Made by a program: the position numbers and the translations under genes | NCBI GenBank assembly: GCA_024236055.1 | Contig: JACKLF010000003.1 | Span: forward strand, 372,001 to 436,000 | Direction: 5' to 3' | DNA length: 64,000 bases | From: Alphaproteobacteria bacterium | GTDB taxonomy: Bacteria > Pseudomonadota > Alphaproteobacteria > Micropepsales > Micropepsaceae | Notes under the pieces: model-generated | What the model was told of the DNA's origin: nothing | The model's database searches: none | The model's input: the letters and a program-made list of their open reading frames with translations, nothing else | In this document: positions 51,270 to 60,666 of the stretch, in pieces | Numbering within the stretch: the stretch's first letter is position 1 | How the letters are laid out: each line of letters opens with the position of its first letter

Positions 51270-52214
51270 TCACCAGCCCTTTTCGCCGAAATGCGCCTGA
51301 TAGAGCGATCCGGCTTCTTCGCGGATTTCCGCGCCCAGCTTCAGGCCCAGCGCCCTTGCGTCCGCCGCCGGATCGGCGCCCAGCGTGATGGCGGCGCTGC
51401 GCCGCCAGCGGTGCCGGCCGTCCGGCGTCAGGACTTCGCCCCGGAAGGACAGGTTTTCACCCTCCACCACCGCCAGCGCCGCGATCGGCGTGCGGCACGA
51501 TCCGTCCAGGGCTTCCAGAAAGGCCCGTTCGGCCGTGGTGGCGATGGCGAATTCGGCGGCATCCAGAGGTTGGAGCTGCGCGAGAATTTCCGGATCGTCC
51601 GCGCGCACCGTCACCGCCAGCGCGCCCTGGCCGGGGGCGGGCGGCATTTCCTCGGCATCGACGATGCCTGCGGCGTGGGCTTCCAGCCCCAGCCGGGTCA
51701 GCCCCGCCAGCGCCAGATAGGTGGCGTCGAAGGCGCCGCTTTCGATCTTCTCCAGCCGGGTTTCGACCCGTCCGCGCAGCATCGCCACTTTCAGGTCGGG
51801 GCGCAGATGCAGTGTCTGGGCCTGGCGGCGCAGCGAGGCGGTGCCCACCGTCGCACCGGGCTTCAGGTCCATCACGCTTTTGCCATGCGGGCTGATGAAG
51901 GCGTCGAAGGGCGCCTCGCGCGCCGGCACGCAGGCCAGCACGATGCCGTCGGGCAGGGTGGTGGGCAGGTCCTTCATGGAATGGACCGCCGCGTCGATCT
52001 CGCCGTTCAGCAGCGCCTCGTCCAGTTCCTTGGTGAACAGGCCCTTGCCGCCGGCTTCCTGCAGCAGCCGGTCCTGGATGCGGTCGCCGCTGGTCATGAA
52101 GGTGGAGACGGAAAAGGCTTCCGACGGCTTGCCGCTATGTTCGGCAATCATGGCACCGACCATGTGGGTCTGTGCCAGCGCCAGGGGCGAACCGCGCGAA
52201 CCGAGCCGGATCAT
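51270..52214 (-). CDS. hemC: Hydroxymethylbilane synthase (porphobilinogen deaminase)
   Basis: HemC links four porphobilinogens into hydroxymethylbilane in heme synthesis. The 314-residue protein has the dipyrromethane-cofactor Cys in LDGSCRTPIAALA, the active Asp in AAVHSMKDLPTTLPDG, and VGTASLRRQAQTL with basic substrate-binding residues. The ATG at 52214 overlaps the hemF stop (ATGA), so hemF and hemC are translationally coupled; a GTG two codons earlier (52220) is an alternative. The pairing with hemF is unusual because they catalyse separated steps. Confidence 0.96.
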   Translation of the reverse strand: MIRLGSRGSPLALAQTHMVGAMIAEHSGKPSEAFSVSTFMTSGDRIQDRLLQEAGGKGLFTKELDEALLNGEIDAAVHSMKDLPTTLPDGIVLACVPAREAPFDAFISPHGKSVMDLKPGATVGTASLRRQAQTLHLRPDLKVAMLRGRVETRLEKIESGAFDATYLALAGLTRLGLEAHAAGIVDAEEMPPAPGQGALAVTVRADDPEILAQLQPLDAAEFAIATTAERAFLEALDGSCRTPIAALAVVEGENLSFRGEVLTPDGRHRWRRSAAITLGADPAADARALGLKLGAEIREEAGSLYQAHFGEKGW

Positions 52215-53134
52215 GTCCACTCCGCGATCGGCGGCATCGAGGACAGGATGCTTTCCACATTGCCGCCGGTCTTCAGGCCAAAGGTGGTGCCCCGGTCATA
52301 AAGCAGGTTGAACTCCACATAGCGGCCGCGCCACTTGGCCTGTTCGTGCCGTTCCGCATCGCTCCAGCCTTCGCCCATGCGCCGGGCGATGATCTTCGGC
52401 TGGATGTCCAGGAAGGCCTCGCCCACTGCGCGGGTGAAGGCGAAGTCGCGTTCCCAGTCGCCGCTGTCGTGATGGTCGTAGAAGATGCCGCCCACCCCGC
52501 GCGGTTCGCCCCGGTGGGCCAGCCAGAAATATTCGTCCGCCCACTTTTTGTATTTGCCGTACCAGGCGGGATCGAAATCGTCACACGCCTTTTGCAGCCG
52601 GGCATGGAAATCCACCGTGTCGGGATGATCGTCCCGTCGTGCCGCATCCAGCGTGGGGTTCAGGTCGGCGCCGCCGCCGAACCAGCTTTTGGTGGTCACG
52701 ATCATGCGCGTGTTCATGTGCACCGCGGGGATGCGCGGATTGCGCATATGGGCGATCAGGCTGATGCCGCTGGCCCAGAAGCGGGGGTCTTCCGCCGCGC
52801 CGGGAATCTGCCGTGCGAAGTCGGAGGAGAATTCGCCGTAAACGGTCGAGGTATGCACCCCGACTTTCTCGAACAGCCGGCCGCGCATCATCCCCATGGT
52901 GCCGCCGCCTTCATCCTTGGCGCCATCGCCCCGCTTCCAGGGCGTGCGTTCGAAGCGCCCGGCCTGGCCGGGATAAAGCTCCGCGGGGGCGGCATCTTCG
53001 AGCGCCTCGAAGGCGGCCATGATGCGGCCCTGCAGGGCTTCGAACCAGGCGCGGGACTTTTTCTGCGTGTCCGGCACGCCGGATTCGGTGCCGCTTTCGC
53101 CGTCGCGTGTTGCCGTATCGCTCGTATCGCTCAT
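52211..53134 (-). CDS. hemF: Aerobic coproporphyrinogen III oxidase
   Basis: HemF is the oxygen-dependent enzyme that turns coproporphyrinogen III to protoporphyrinogen IX. The 307-residue protein has WFGGGADLNPTL, the GVGGIFYDHHDSGDWERDFAF signature and RRGRYVEFNLLYDRGT-like WRGRYVEFNLLYDRGT with the active-site Arg and His-bearing segments. The ATG at 53134 is used; the frame upstream is open but lacks family sequence. The presence of HemF implies aerobic growth. It overlaps hemC by 4 bp. Confidence 0.95.
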   Translation of the reverse strand: MSDTSDTATRDGESGTESGVPDTQKKSRAWFEALQGRIMAAFEALEDAAPAELYPGQAGRFERTPWKRGDGAKDEGGGTMGMMRGRLFEKVGVHTSTVYGEFSSDFARQIPGAAEDPRFWASGISLIAHMRNPRIPAVHMNTRMIVTTKSWFGGGADLNPTLDAARRDDHPDTVDFHARLQKACDDFDPAWYGKYKKWADEYFWLAHRGEPRGVGGIFYDHHDSGDWERDFAFTRAVGEAFLDIQPKIIARRMGEGWSDAERHEQAKWRGRYVEFNLLYDRGTTFGLKTGGNVESILSSMPPIAEWT

Positions 53135-53316
53135 GGGCCCCGCTTTTAGCCGGTCCTTCGCCGCCGCACCATGCCTTTTGGCCCATTGTTTTTGCCGGTT
53201 GCCGCGGTCATCATGGTGGCAGGACCGGCGCTCGACCGGACCGTCAAGAACGCATGCGCCACCCGCCGCCGATCGCGGCCAACAGAGCGGGGGCGAACAG
53301 GGAAGGGAACGGGGCC

Positions 53317-54537
53317 ATGGCGGTAAACGCGCCAGGAGCAATGTCTGCGGCCATCATGCTTGCGCTGCTTGGCACAGGCGCTTTTGCCGCCGACATGCCG
53401 GGACAGAAATTTCATCTGAACCCCGCCGATCTGCCCAAGCCCCATGCCACCCCGGCTGCCGCGAAGAGGGCCGAGGTCGTCAAGCGCACGCCGGCGATGG
53501 CGCCTGTCGCGCCCGCCGGCTTTTCGGTCACGCTGTGGGCCGAGGGCCTGACCAGCGCGCGTTTCATGGCGGTCGCGCCCAATGGCGATGTCTTTCTGAC
53601 CGAGCGGCTGGGCAACAAGGTCACGTTGCTGCGCGACACAAACGGCGATGGCGTATCCGACCAGCGCTTCACCTATGCCCAGGGCTTTCGCAATCCCTCG
53701 GGCATCGCCGTCCATGACGGCCATGTCTATGTCAGCGACCAGAACGCGATCTGGCGCACGCCCTATGTCGCGGGCGCCAATGCCGCCGGCAAGCTCGAGC
53801 GGGTGACAAAGACGCCTGACCTGCGCCTGACCGCCATGCACGGCACGCGCAATTTCACCTTCGCGCCCGACGGCACGCTGTTCCTGGAAATGGGCAGCCG
53901 CGACAATGTCTCGGAATTCCGGCCGGGCGCGGAAATCTTCCGTGTGGTGGACGGCAAGCTGGAAAGCTATGCCAGCGGCATCCGCAACGCGGTGGGCGTG
54001 GCGGTTCAGCCGGGCACGAACAACCTCTACGCCGCCGCCAATGAGCGCGACGGGCTGGGCGACGGGCTGGCGCCGGACTATTTCACGCTGGTGAAGCCGG
54101 GCGGCTTTTACGGCTATCCCTACAGCTATACCGGCAAGAATCCCGATCCCGACCTGGGCGACAAGCGGCCGGACCTTGTGGCCAAGGCCATCACGCCCGA
54201 TGTGCTGTTCCCCGCCCACAGCGCGCCGACCGGCACGCTGTTCTACACCGGCGCCAATTTTCCCGCCCAATACAAGGGCGATGCCTTTGTTTCGCTGCAC
54301 GGTTCGTGGAACCGCGCCGATCCCACCGGCTACAAGGTGGTGCGGATTCATTTCGTCAATGGGCGGCCCGATGGCGGCTATGAGAATTTCCTGACCGGAT
54401 TCTGGGACGGCAAGACCGATCCCTTCCGCGTCTGGGGCCGGCCCGCCGGCCTGGCCCAGATGCCCGACGGCAGCCTTCTGGTCGCCGACGATACCGGCAA
54501 CACGATCTGGAAAGTCACCTATACGGGGAAGAAATGA
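53317..54537 (+). CDS. PQQ-dependent sugar dehydrogenase (sorbosone/GDH-B-like propeller)
   Basis: This 406-residue exported protein has a signal peptide ending near ALLGTGAFAAD. Its beta-propeller resembles soluble PQQ-dependent sugar or aldose dehydrogenases: GFSVTLWAEGLTSARFMAVAP, NGDVFLTERLGNKVTLL, FRNPSGIAVHDGHVYV, and a C-terminal LAQMPDGSLLVADDTGNTIWKV. The PQQ-binding residues cannot be assigned securely. The ATG at 53317 has GGAAGGGAAC upstream; an ATG at 53341 is an alternative. It overlaps the downstream hydrolase gene by 4 bp, so the two act together, perhaps on a sugar lactone. Confidence 0.8.
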   Translation: MAVNAPGAMSAAIMLALLGTGAFAADMPGQKFHLNPADLPKPHATPAAAKRAEVVKRTPAMAPVAPAGFSVTLWAEGLTSARFMAVAPNGDVFLTERLGNKVTLLRDTNGDGVSDQRFTYAQGFRNPSGIAVHDGHVYVSDQNAIWRTPYVAGANAAGKLERVTKTPDLRLTAMHGTRNFTFAPDGTLFLEMGSRDNVSEFRPGAEIFRVVDGKLESYASGIRNAVGVAVQPGTNNLYAAANERDGLGDGLAPDYFTLVKPGGFYGYPYSYTGKNPDPDLGDKRPDLVAKAITPDVLFPAHSAPTGTLFYTGANFPAQYKGDAFVSLHGSWNRADPTGYKVVRIHFVNGRPDGGYENFLTGFWDGKTDPFRVWGRPAGLAQMPDGSLLVADDTGNTIWKVTYTGKK

Positions 54538-55460
54538 TGCGTCAGCACAACCGCCGTGCCGTTCTTGCTTCGGGCCTTGCACTGGCGGCGACGCCGGCGG
54601 CGGCCGCCGATCCGCGCGTCTCCTTCAAGGTGCCGGATGGGGCCTGCGACTGCCACCATCACCTCTACGATCCGCGCTTCCCCTATATGCCGGATGCGCG
54701 GTTGAAGCCGCCCTTCGCCACCGTGGCCGACTATCGCAAGCTGCAGACCCGGATCGGGACCAGCCGCAACATCATCGTGCAGCCTTCGACCTATGGCGTC
54801 GACAATCGCTGTGTGGTCGATGCGCTGCACCAGCTTGGCGATGCGGCGCGCGCTGTCTGCGTGGTCAACTCCAAGGTCAGCGATGGCGAGCTGAAAGACC
54901 TGCACGCGGCGGGCGTGCGCGGGGTGCGGGTGCAGTTCGGGCTGGGCAATCCGGTCGGGGCGGAGGAAGTGATGCCGCTGGCCAGGCGCATCGCCGGCAT
55001 GGGCTGGCACATCCAGTGCAACATGCCGCCCGAACAGCTGGTGCAGATGGAAAAGCTGCTGCTGTCGCTGCCGGTGCCGGTGATCATCGACCATCTGGGC
55101 CGCGCGGTGGACACCAGCGGGCCGCAATATGTCGTGGTGCGCCGCCTGCTGGACAGCGGCCATGGCTGGGTCAAGGTGTCGGGCGCCTATCTTTATGGCA
55201 AGGGCACCGCGCCCAATTATGCCGACGCCAGCGCGGCGGCGATGGGCTATATCAAACACGCGCCCGAGCGCTGCGTGTGGGGCACCGACTGGCCGCATCC
55301 CGATGCCACGTCGGGCCGCGTGCCGATGCCCGACGATGTGGTGCTGATCAATCTTCTGGCCAAATGGGCGCCTGACGAAAAGCTGCGCCATCGCATCCTG
55401 GTGGAAAATCCGGAGACGTTTTACGGCTTCGACCCCGCCAAACGCCCGAAGGCGAAATAG
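54534..55460 (+). CDS. Exported amidohydrolase, LigI/PDC-lactonase-like
   Basis: This 308-residue protein has a Tat-like signal (NRRAVLASGLALAATPAAAA) and an amidohydrolase-family-2 TIM barrel. Features are DCHHHLYDPRFPYMPD (metal-type His pair), NIIVQPSTYGVDNRCVVDAL, VIIDHLGRAVDTSGPQ and CVWGTDWPHPDATS with the Asp. LigI-like enzymes hydrolyse 2-pyrone-4,6-dicarboxylate and other lactones. The gene overlaps the sugar dehydrogenase (ATGA), which suggests that it opens a lactone made by its partner, though this is inference. Confidence 0.8.
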   Translation: MMRQHNRRAVLASGLALAATPAAAADPRVSFKVPDGACDCHHHLYDPRFPYMPDARLKPPFATVADYRKLQTRIGTSRNIIVQPSTYGVDNRCVVDALHQLGDAARAVCVVNSKVSDGELKDLHAAGVRGVRVQFGLGNPVGAEEVMPLARRIAGMGWHIQCNMPPEQLVQMEKLLLSLPVPVIIDHLGRAVDTSGPQYVVVRRLLDSGHGWVKVSGAYLYGKGTAPNYADASAAAMGYIKHAPERCVWGTDWPHPDATSGRVPMPDDVVLINLLAKWAPDEKLRHRILVENPETFYGFDPAKRPKAK

Positions 55461-55467
55461 CAAGCCG

Positions 55468-55489
55468 AAATCATTCGCAAATCATTCGC
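55468..55489 (+). repeat. Perfect 11-bp tandem repeat upstream of the His-rich protein
   Basis: AAATCATTCGC occurs twice without gap (55468-55478 and 55479-55489). The spacing equals one helical turn. It lies 108-129 bp before the start of the His/Gly-rich protein gene and could be a direct-repeat operator. Confidence 0.6.
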
Positions 55490-55596
55490 ATACACTTTTG
55501 TGGAATCCGCACCGCCGGAACGGATCGCGGGGCTGATCGGTTACCTGATCAGGAGGGTGCGGCATGTCCGCCGCAAAATTTCCAAAAAGGTGCGTG

Positions 55597-56049
55597 ATGC
55601 GAAAATCAATTCTTGGCGCTGTCGCCACAATCTTTCTGGGAACCGCGAGCCTGGCCGGTGCAACCGGCGCCCAGGCCGCGTCCATCGATCTGGGCCTGTC
55701 GTTCGGCGGGCCGGATTACTATGAACCCACCCAGTTCTACATGTGGAACGACCGGCGTTACTGCTGGTACGACGATGGCTGGCATGGTCCCGGCTATTAC
55801 TGGTGCGGCTATCACTGGCGGCGCGGTTATGGCTGGGGCGGCCCGATGGGCTGGCATGGCTGGCGTCATCCGCACTATCGCAGCGCCTATCGCGGCGGCG
55901 GCTGGCACAACCGCCATTACCGCTCAAGCTATCGCGGTCATCGTGACGGTGGCCATTATCGCGGTGGGGACCATCATCGCGGTGGCGAGCATCACCGCGG
56001 CGGCGGCCGGCACGGTGGCGATCATCACGGCGGCGGACGCCATCACTGA
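55597..56049 (+). CDS. Exported His/Gly/Tyr-rich protein
   Basis: This 150-residue protein has a signal peptide (SILGAVATIFLGTASLAGA) followed by an aromatic middle (YYEPTQFYMWNDRRYCWYDD) and a C-terminus dominated by His, Gly and Arg (HHRGGEHHRGGGRHGGDHHG). The His-rich tail may bind metals. Similar proteins occur in alphaproteobacteria as short WxxDGWHGPGYYWCGY-type envelope proteins with unknown function. The ATG at 55597 gives the best signal peptide; one at 55564 would extend it. The C-terminal repeats make the reading frame certain. Confidence 0.72.
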   Translation: MRKSILGAVATIFLGTASLAGATGAQAASIDLGLSFGGPDYYEPTQFYMWNDRRYCWYDDGWHGPGYYWCGYHWRRGYGWGGPMGWHGWRHPHYRSAYRGGGWHNRHYRSSYRGHRDGGHYRGGDHHRGGEHHRGGGRHGGDHHGGGRHH

Positions 56050-56062
56050 TCGATTGCTGCGA

Positions 56063-58009
56063 TCACGGACCGGTTGAACCACGCTTTGCCGCGTCCACCA
56101 GGCCCTTGAGCGTCGCCTCCAGGCCCTTGCGGAAGCGGGCGGTATCGAACAGCGGCGCGCTGCGAAGGTTTTCCGCCAGTTTGGTGCGATGGGCTTTCAG
56201 CAGCGCGCCGTCTTTCGCCAGTTCCAGCGCCTTGGCCTCATAGGCTTCAGGCGAATCCGTGACCAGTTCGGGCAAGCCCGCCGCGCTCAGCAGGCTGGCG
56301 CCCACCCGGCCGGGGAAGATCGCGCCCTTGCAGGTCAGCACCGGCAGCCCCGCCCACAGCGCGTCGCTGGCGGTGGTGTGGGCGTTGTAGGGCAGCGTGT
56401 CCAGGAACATATCCGCCAGCGCATGGCGCGCCAGATGGTCTTCCGCCGGCTTGTGGGGCGCAAAGACCAGCCGCGCCGGATCGATGCCGCGTGCCTTGGC
56501 GGCGGCGCGCAGATTGTCCGCGCCCGGTCCGTCCATCAGCCACAGCACGCTGCCCGGTGTCTGATCCAGCAGGCGCATCCAGATGTCGAACACCGGCTGG
56601 ATGATTTTCCAGTGGCCGTTGAAGCAGCAGAAGACAAAGCCGTCCGCGGGCAGGCCCGCCTCGGCGCGTGACGGCGCCGGGCCGATCGCGCGGGTGGAGT
56701 CGTTGACCTGGTAGCAGTCGGGCAGGTGCACGATGCGCTCGGCGAAGAAGGGCTGCTGGTCGTGCGGCAGCACGATGCGGTCGGCCAGGATCGCGTCGAT
56801 GAAGGGCGCGCCGGTGGTGCCGGGATAGACCAGCCAGGACGCCTGCACCGGCGCGGGCTTCCAGCTCAGGATGCCCGGACGGTTGTTCATGGTGTGGCCG
56901 CCGAAATCGACGGCGATGTCGATTTCCAGCGCCCGCATCATTTCAGCCGCCTCGCGGTCGGATTGGCCGCGCACATCCTGGAATTCGTCGAAGGCCCGGA
57001 CCAGCCGTGCACGCATGGGCGAGCCGTCATCGGGGCCACAGGAAATGCCGATCACCGTGAACTGTTCGCGGTCATGGGCTTCGAACAGTTCGGCGGCCAG
57101 CGCCGCGGTGGGATGATTGTGAAAATCCGCCGAGACATAGGCGATACGGATGCGGTCGTGATCGTGGCGGGGCGCGGGCGCCAGCGTGGCATGAGGCGGA
57201 ACGGTTCGCGCAAGGGTGTTCTCGGCGGCGCGGCGCAGCAGGGCGGGATCGTCGCTATATCCCATCAGCACCATCGGCTGCACCAGCGCAGCGCCATAGC
57301 GGGCCGCATCCAGCAGGCGCGGCGTGATCTCGGCCACCGTCTTCCAGTCGCAGGCCAGGGCGGCGGCGCGCGCCAGCCCGTTCAGCGCGGTGGGATGCTG
57401 GGGCATGGCCGCCAGCAGGCGCTGGAAATCGGCAATGGCCGCATCGGCGCGGCCGGCTTCCAGCGCCAGCGTGGCTTTCAGGTTCAGCGCCTCGGTCGCG
57501 TCGGGCTGCAGCGTCAGCGCGGCTTGGGCGGCGTCTTCGGCCTCTTTCGTGCGGCCCAGCTCTTTCAGCACCAGGCCGCGATTGATCTGCGCGTTGACAT
57601 GGCCGGGCGCCAAAGCCAGCGCCTTGTCGTGGCTGGCCAGTGCCGCGTCCAGCCGGTGCAGCTGGCGCAGCACCGCGCCGCGGTTGTTCCAGGCGGCGGG
57701 CACGTCGGCGCGGGCTGCGACCGCGCGCTCGAACCCGGCCAGTGCCTCGTCCAGCCGGCCAAGTTCCATCAGCAGGTTTGCGCGGTTGAACTCGCCCTCG
57801 AAAAAGCCGGCGCGCTGGGCCAGGGCCGCGTCATAGGCCTTCAGCGCCTCGCCCTTGCGGTTCAGCGCCGACAGGACATTGGCGTAATTGACCAGCAGCT
57901 CGGGCGGCTGCGACACCGCCAGGATTTCGCGATAACGGCGTTCGGCCTCGGCCAGGTTGCCGTTCTTGCGGGCCGCGACGGCCTGATCGTAAAGCGCCTG
58001 AAGATCCAT
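56063..58009 (-). CDS. TPR protein with SPINDLY/O-GlcNAc-transferase-like domain
   Basis: This 648-residue cytoplasmic protein has about five or six N-terminal TPR-type repeats (LAEAERRYREILA, AALASHDKALALAPGH, and AEDAAQAALTLQPDA) and a C-terminal glycosyltransferase family 41 domain. The latter has IRIAYVSADFHNHPTAAL, VDFGGHTMNNRPGILSW, APVQASWLVYPGTTGAPFID and LDTLPYNAHTTASDALW. Bacterial relatives glycosylate proteins or act in flagellin modification. The substrate is unknown. It is convergent with the His-rich gene and lies in series with the nucleoside hydrolase gene. Confidence 0.88.
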   Translation of the reverse strand: MDLQALYDQAVAARKNGNLAEAERRYREILAVSQPPELLVNYANVLSALNRKGEALKAYDAALAQRAGFFEGEFNRANLLMELGRLDEALAGFERAVAARADVPAAWNNRGAVLRQLHRLDAALASHDKALALAPGHVNAQINRGLVLKELGRTKEAEDAAQAALTLQPDATEALNLKATLALEAGRADAAIADFQRLLAAMPQHPTALNGLARAAALACDWKTVAEITPRLLDAARYGAALVQPMVLMGYSDDPALLRRAAENTLARTVPPHATLAPAPRHDHDRIRIAYVSADFHNHPTAALAAELFEAHDREQFTVIGISCGPDDGSPMRARLVRAFDEFQDVRGQSDREAAEMMRALEIDIAVDFGGHTMNNRPGILSWKPAPVQASWLVYPGTTGAPFIDAILADRIVLPHDQQPFFAERIVHLPDCYQVNDSTRAIGPAPSRAEAGLPADGFVFCCFNGHWKIIQPVFDIWMRLLDQTPGSVLWLMDGPGADNLRAAAKARGIDPARLVFAPHKPAEDHLARHALADMFLDTLPYNAHTTASDALWAGLPVLTCKGAIFPGRVGASLLSAAGLPELVTDSPEAYEAKALELAKDGALLKAHRTKLAENLRSAPLFDTARFRKGLEATLKGLVDAAKRGSTGP

Positions 58010-58025
58010 TGTTGAAATTCTCTGT

Positions 58026-58979
58026 CTATCGGTCGAGCCGTTGCATCACAAAGTCCATGAAGGCCGCCCGATCCGATTTCAGGCAGACCTGGGCGTTGGC
58101 CGGACCTGCCGTTTGCCTTGTCATGCCGTCCTTGTCCACCACGATGTGCATGGGGGTGGTGGGGCATAGCGAGGGCTTGAGCAGCCAGGCCAGGGTCATG
58201 GGATCGAACAGGGTCGGCGTCGCCTGGCGGGTGCCATGCGACCATTGCAGGTAAAGCAGCGCCAGAGCGTCGCTCAGCGGCGTGCCGCGTGCGAACAGGC
58301 GGCTGCGCCGCACCTCGTCCATTTTCAGATGCGCCGTGGAATCCAGCGGCATGGTCACCACCGGAACGCCCGCCGCATAAAGCTTCTGCTGGGCGGGGAT
58401 GTCGTTTTTCACATTCCATTCGGGATGCGGCGTGCCGGTGCCGCCCCAGCCATCGTCATAGGGCGCGATCGCCCCGCCCATCGTCACCACCCGCTTCAGC
58501 TTGCGGAAAGCATCGGGATCGCGGGCGATCAGTTCGCCGATATTGGGCGCGGGCCCCACCGCCACCAGGGTGATCTGGCCGGGGTATTTGCGAATCTGCG
58601 CCAGCAGGAAATCGACCGCCGCGGGATGACTGGCGCGGGCGAAGTGGCCGCCCCGGCCATAGGCGCGCTGGGTAAAGCCGCCGGGATTGGCGTTCGAAGG
58701 TGTGCCGATGGCAACGGGGATGTCCGCATGGCCCGTCTCGCCCAGCATGCGGTCGAGGATCGCGGCACGCGCCTTTGTGTCGCCGAAGCCGGTGGTGATG
58801 CCCAAGAGTTCGACCTCCGGGCTTTGCAGCGCCAGCGCGACGACAAAGGCGTCGTCGATATCGTCGCCGATATCGGTGTCGATGATGATTTTTTCCGGCG
58901 CCGCCGATGCCGGCAATATCAGCGCCATGCAGGCGATGGCCACAAGGCCCGCCAGCGTGGCGGCCAGATGCTTGCGCAT
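58026..58979 (-). CDS. Exported inosine/uridine-preferring nucleoside hydrolase
   Basis: This 317-residue protein has a signal peptide (LAATLAGLVAIACMALILPASA) and the nucleoside hydrolase fold, with the Ca-binding motif IIIDTDIGDDIDDAF, VAVGPAPNIGELIA and a HPEWNVKNDIPAQQ region near the active site. It would hydrolyse nucleosides to base and ribose in the periplasm. The ATG at 58979 gives the clean signal peptide. It is 16 bp upstream of the glycosyltransferase gene and 103 bp downstream of the M28 peptidase gene. A concentrative nucleoside transporter is encoded about 11 kb away. Confidence 0.88.
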   Translation of the reverse strand: MRKHLAATLAGLVAIACMALILPASAAPEKIIIDTDIGDDIDDAFVVALALQSPEVELLGITTGFGDTKARAAILDRMLGETGHADIPVAIGTPSNANPGGFTQRAYGRGGHFARASHPAAVDFLLAQIRKYPGQITLVAVGPAPNIGELIARDPDAFRKLKRVVTMGGAIAPYDDGWGGTGTPHPEWNVKNDIPAQQKLYAAGVPVVTMPLDSTAHLKMDEVRRSRLFARGTPLSDALALLYLQWSHGTRQATPTLFDPMTLAWLLKPSLCPTTPMHIVVDKDGMTRQTAGPANAQVCLKSDRAAFMDFVMQRLDR

Positions 58980-59082
58980 ATACCCCTCCCGTTCGGTCCG
59001 CCTGTTGCCGGCGAATTCCGTTCCGGGGGTGAGCCTAGCGTGCCGGCGCGCCCGCGGCCACCGGGGAGCGTGTCCGCATGGC

Positions 59083-60666
59083 CTATTTGTTGAAAATGCT
59101 GCCGGCCAGCCAGTGCGGGCGGCCATCGGCATTGGCGACCCGCAGCGTCACCGCGGTCACCAGCGCATCCAGCTTCGCCGCATCCTCCTTGTGGATGTTG
59201 GGCTGCTCAAGGTCGTCGGACGGGGAGTGGTAGCGGTTGGCGCGCCAGTCATGCTCGATGTCGAATTCCGGCGAGCCTTTCTTGAAGCCGAACTTGAAGA
59301 ACAGGGACGGGATGCCCTGGCGCACGAAGCTGTACTGGTCGGCGCGCACGAAGACGTTGCGGTCCGGCATCGGGTCGGGCACCACATCGATGCCCATCGG
59401 CCCCGCCGCCGCGCGCAGGTCCGCCCCCAGGCTGCTTTCGGTCTCGCCCGGCACGTAGACCATCTTCAGCGGCCAAAGCGGCAGGGGCATGTCGAAATTC
59501 ATGTCGGCCACGATCGCGTCCCTGGGCACGGTGGGATGGGACGCGAAATAGCGCGACCCCAGAAGGCCCTTTTCCTCGGCGGTGAAGGCGGCGAACAGGA
59601 TGGAGCGGCGCGGCCTGGGGCCCGTGGTCAGGCGATGGGCGATGTCCAGCACCGAGGCCACGCCCGATGCATCGTCCATCGCGCCATTGTAGATGGCGTC
59701 GCCCTTGATCGGCGCGCCCACGCCCAGATGATCCAGATGGGCGGAGACGACGACATATTCCCCGGCCAGCTTCGGATCGCTGCCGGGCAGTTTGGCGATG
59801 ATGTTGGGCGAGGCGAGCTGGCTGCGCCGGACGGACACATCCGCCTTCAGCTTCAGCGCAAGATCGAAGCGCGGCAGGGGTTTGGAGGCATCGGCCAGCG
59901 CGGCGATCGGGGTGAAGTCATGGCCGCTGCCGGCAAACAGCAGCTGCGATTTTTCCGGGTCGAAGGTGGCGGTGAAGAATTCGGTATCGACATCGCGCAT
60001 CGCCGGATCGGCCAGATACATGCCGGGGCCCTTCGCGATCAGCTTCTGCCGGGCCCAGACGATTTCCACCTGTTTGGGCGTGGTCAGGGCAATGACACCC
60101 AGTGCGCCGGCCGCCGCCAGCTCCCGGTTGCGTTCGGAGCGGGCGTTGGACTTGATCGGCCCGGAAATGTCGGCGGGGCCGCCACTCAGCACCACGGCGA
60201 TCTTGCCCTTCAGGTCCAGTCCGGCGAAATCGTCATGGCCCTGTTTGGGCAGGTGCAGGCCATAGCCGATGAAGACCAGGGGCGCGGTGATCGCAACGGG
60301 CCGCGGCCCGCCATAGGTGGTGATCAGCATGTCGTCGCCGACCTTCAGCGGCGTGGCGCCTGCCGCTCCCACCAGCTCTGCCCGGCTCTTGTCCTGGTCC
60401 ACCGTCTGCTGTTCCAGCGACACGCTTTGCAGATAACCGTCGGTGCCCGCCGGCTCCAGCCCGTCCTTCCTGAAGCGCGCGATGACGTAGTCGGCGGCGC
60501 GCATATAGCCGGGCGAGCCCGTCAGCCGGCCCTGGTTGGCGTCGCTGGCGATGGCGGAGACATCAGCCCACCATTGGCTGGCGGCGGGTGACAGCGGCTG
60601 TGCGGCGGCCAGGGCGGGAAGCATCAGCGCCAGGCTGACAAGGGTGGCGGGAAAGCGGGTGGGCAT
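59083..60666 (-). CDS. M28 family metallopeptidase with PA domain
   Basis: This 527-residue exported peptidase has a signal peptide (TLVSLALMLPALAAA) and, at about residues 110-190, a protease-associated insertion (IAVVLSGGPADISGP). The catalytic domain carries the two-zinc ligands in VSAHLDHLG, GAMDDASGVA, TAEEKGLLG, ADMNFDMP and RYHSPSDDL. The family includes aminopeptidases and Folh1-like enzymes; substrate unknown. The ATG at 60666 fits. It is divergent from the amine oxidase gene with a 303-bp gap. Confidence 0.9.
   Translation of the reverse strand: MPTRFPATLVSLALMLPALAAAQPLSPAASQWWADVSAIASDANQGRLTGSPGYMRAADYVIARFRKDGLEPAGTDGYLQSVSLEQQTVDQDKSRAELVGAAGATPLKVGDDMLITTYGGPRPVAITAPLVFIGYGLHLPKQGHDDFAGLDLKGKIAVVLSGGPADISGPIKSNARSERNRELAAAGALGVIALTTPKQVEIVWARQKLIAKGPGMYLADPAMRDVDTEFFTATFDPEKSQLLFAGSGHDFTPIAALADASKPLPRFDLALKLKADVSVRRSQLASPNIIAKLPGSDPKLAGEYVVVSAHLDHLGVGAPIKGDAIYNGAMDDASGVASVLDIAHRLTTGPRPRRSILFAAFTAEEKGLLGSRYFASHPTVPRDAIVADMNFDMPLPLWPLKMVYVPGETESSLGADLRAAAGPMGIDVVPDPMPDRNVFVRADQYSFVRQGIPSLFFKFGFKKGSPEFDIEHDWRANRYHSPSDDLEQPNIHKEDAAKLDALVTAVTLRVANADGRPHWLAGSIFNK

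Noticed and set aside
58687..60591. 634-residue plus-strand ORF
   Set aside because: It is antisense to the nucleoside hydrolase and M28 peptidase genes, which have full active sites.
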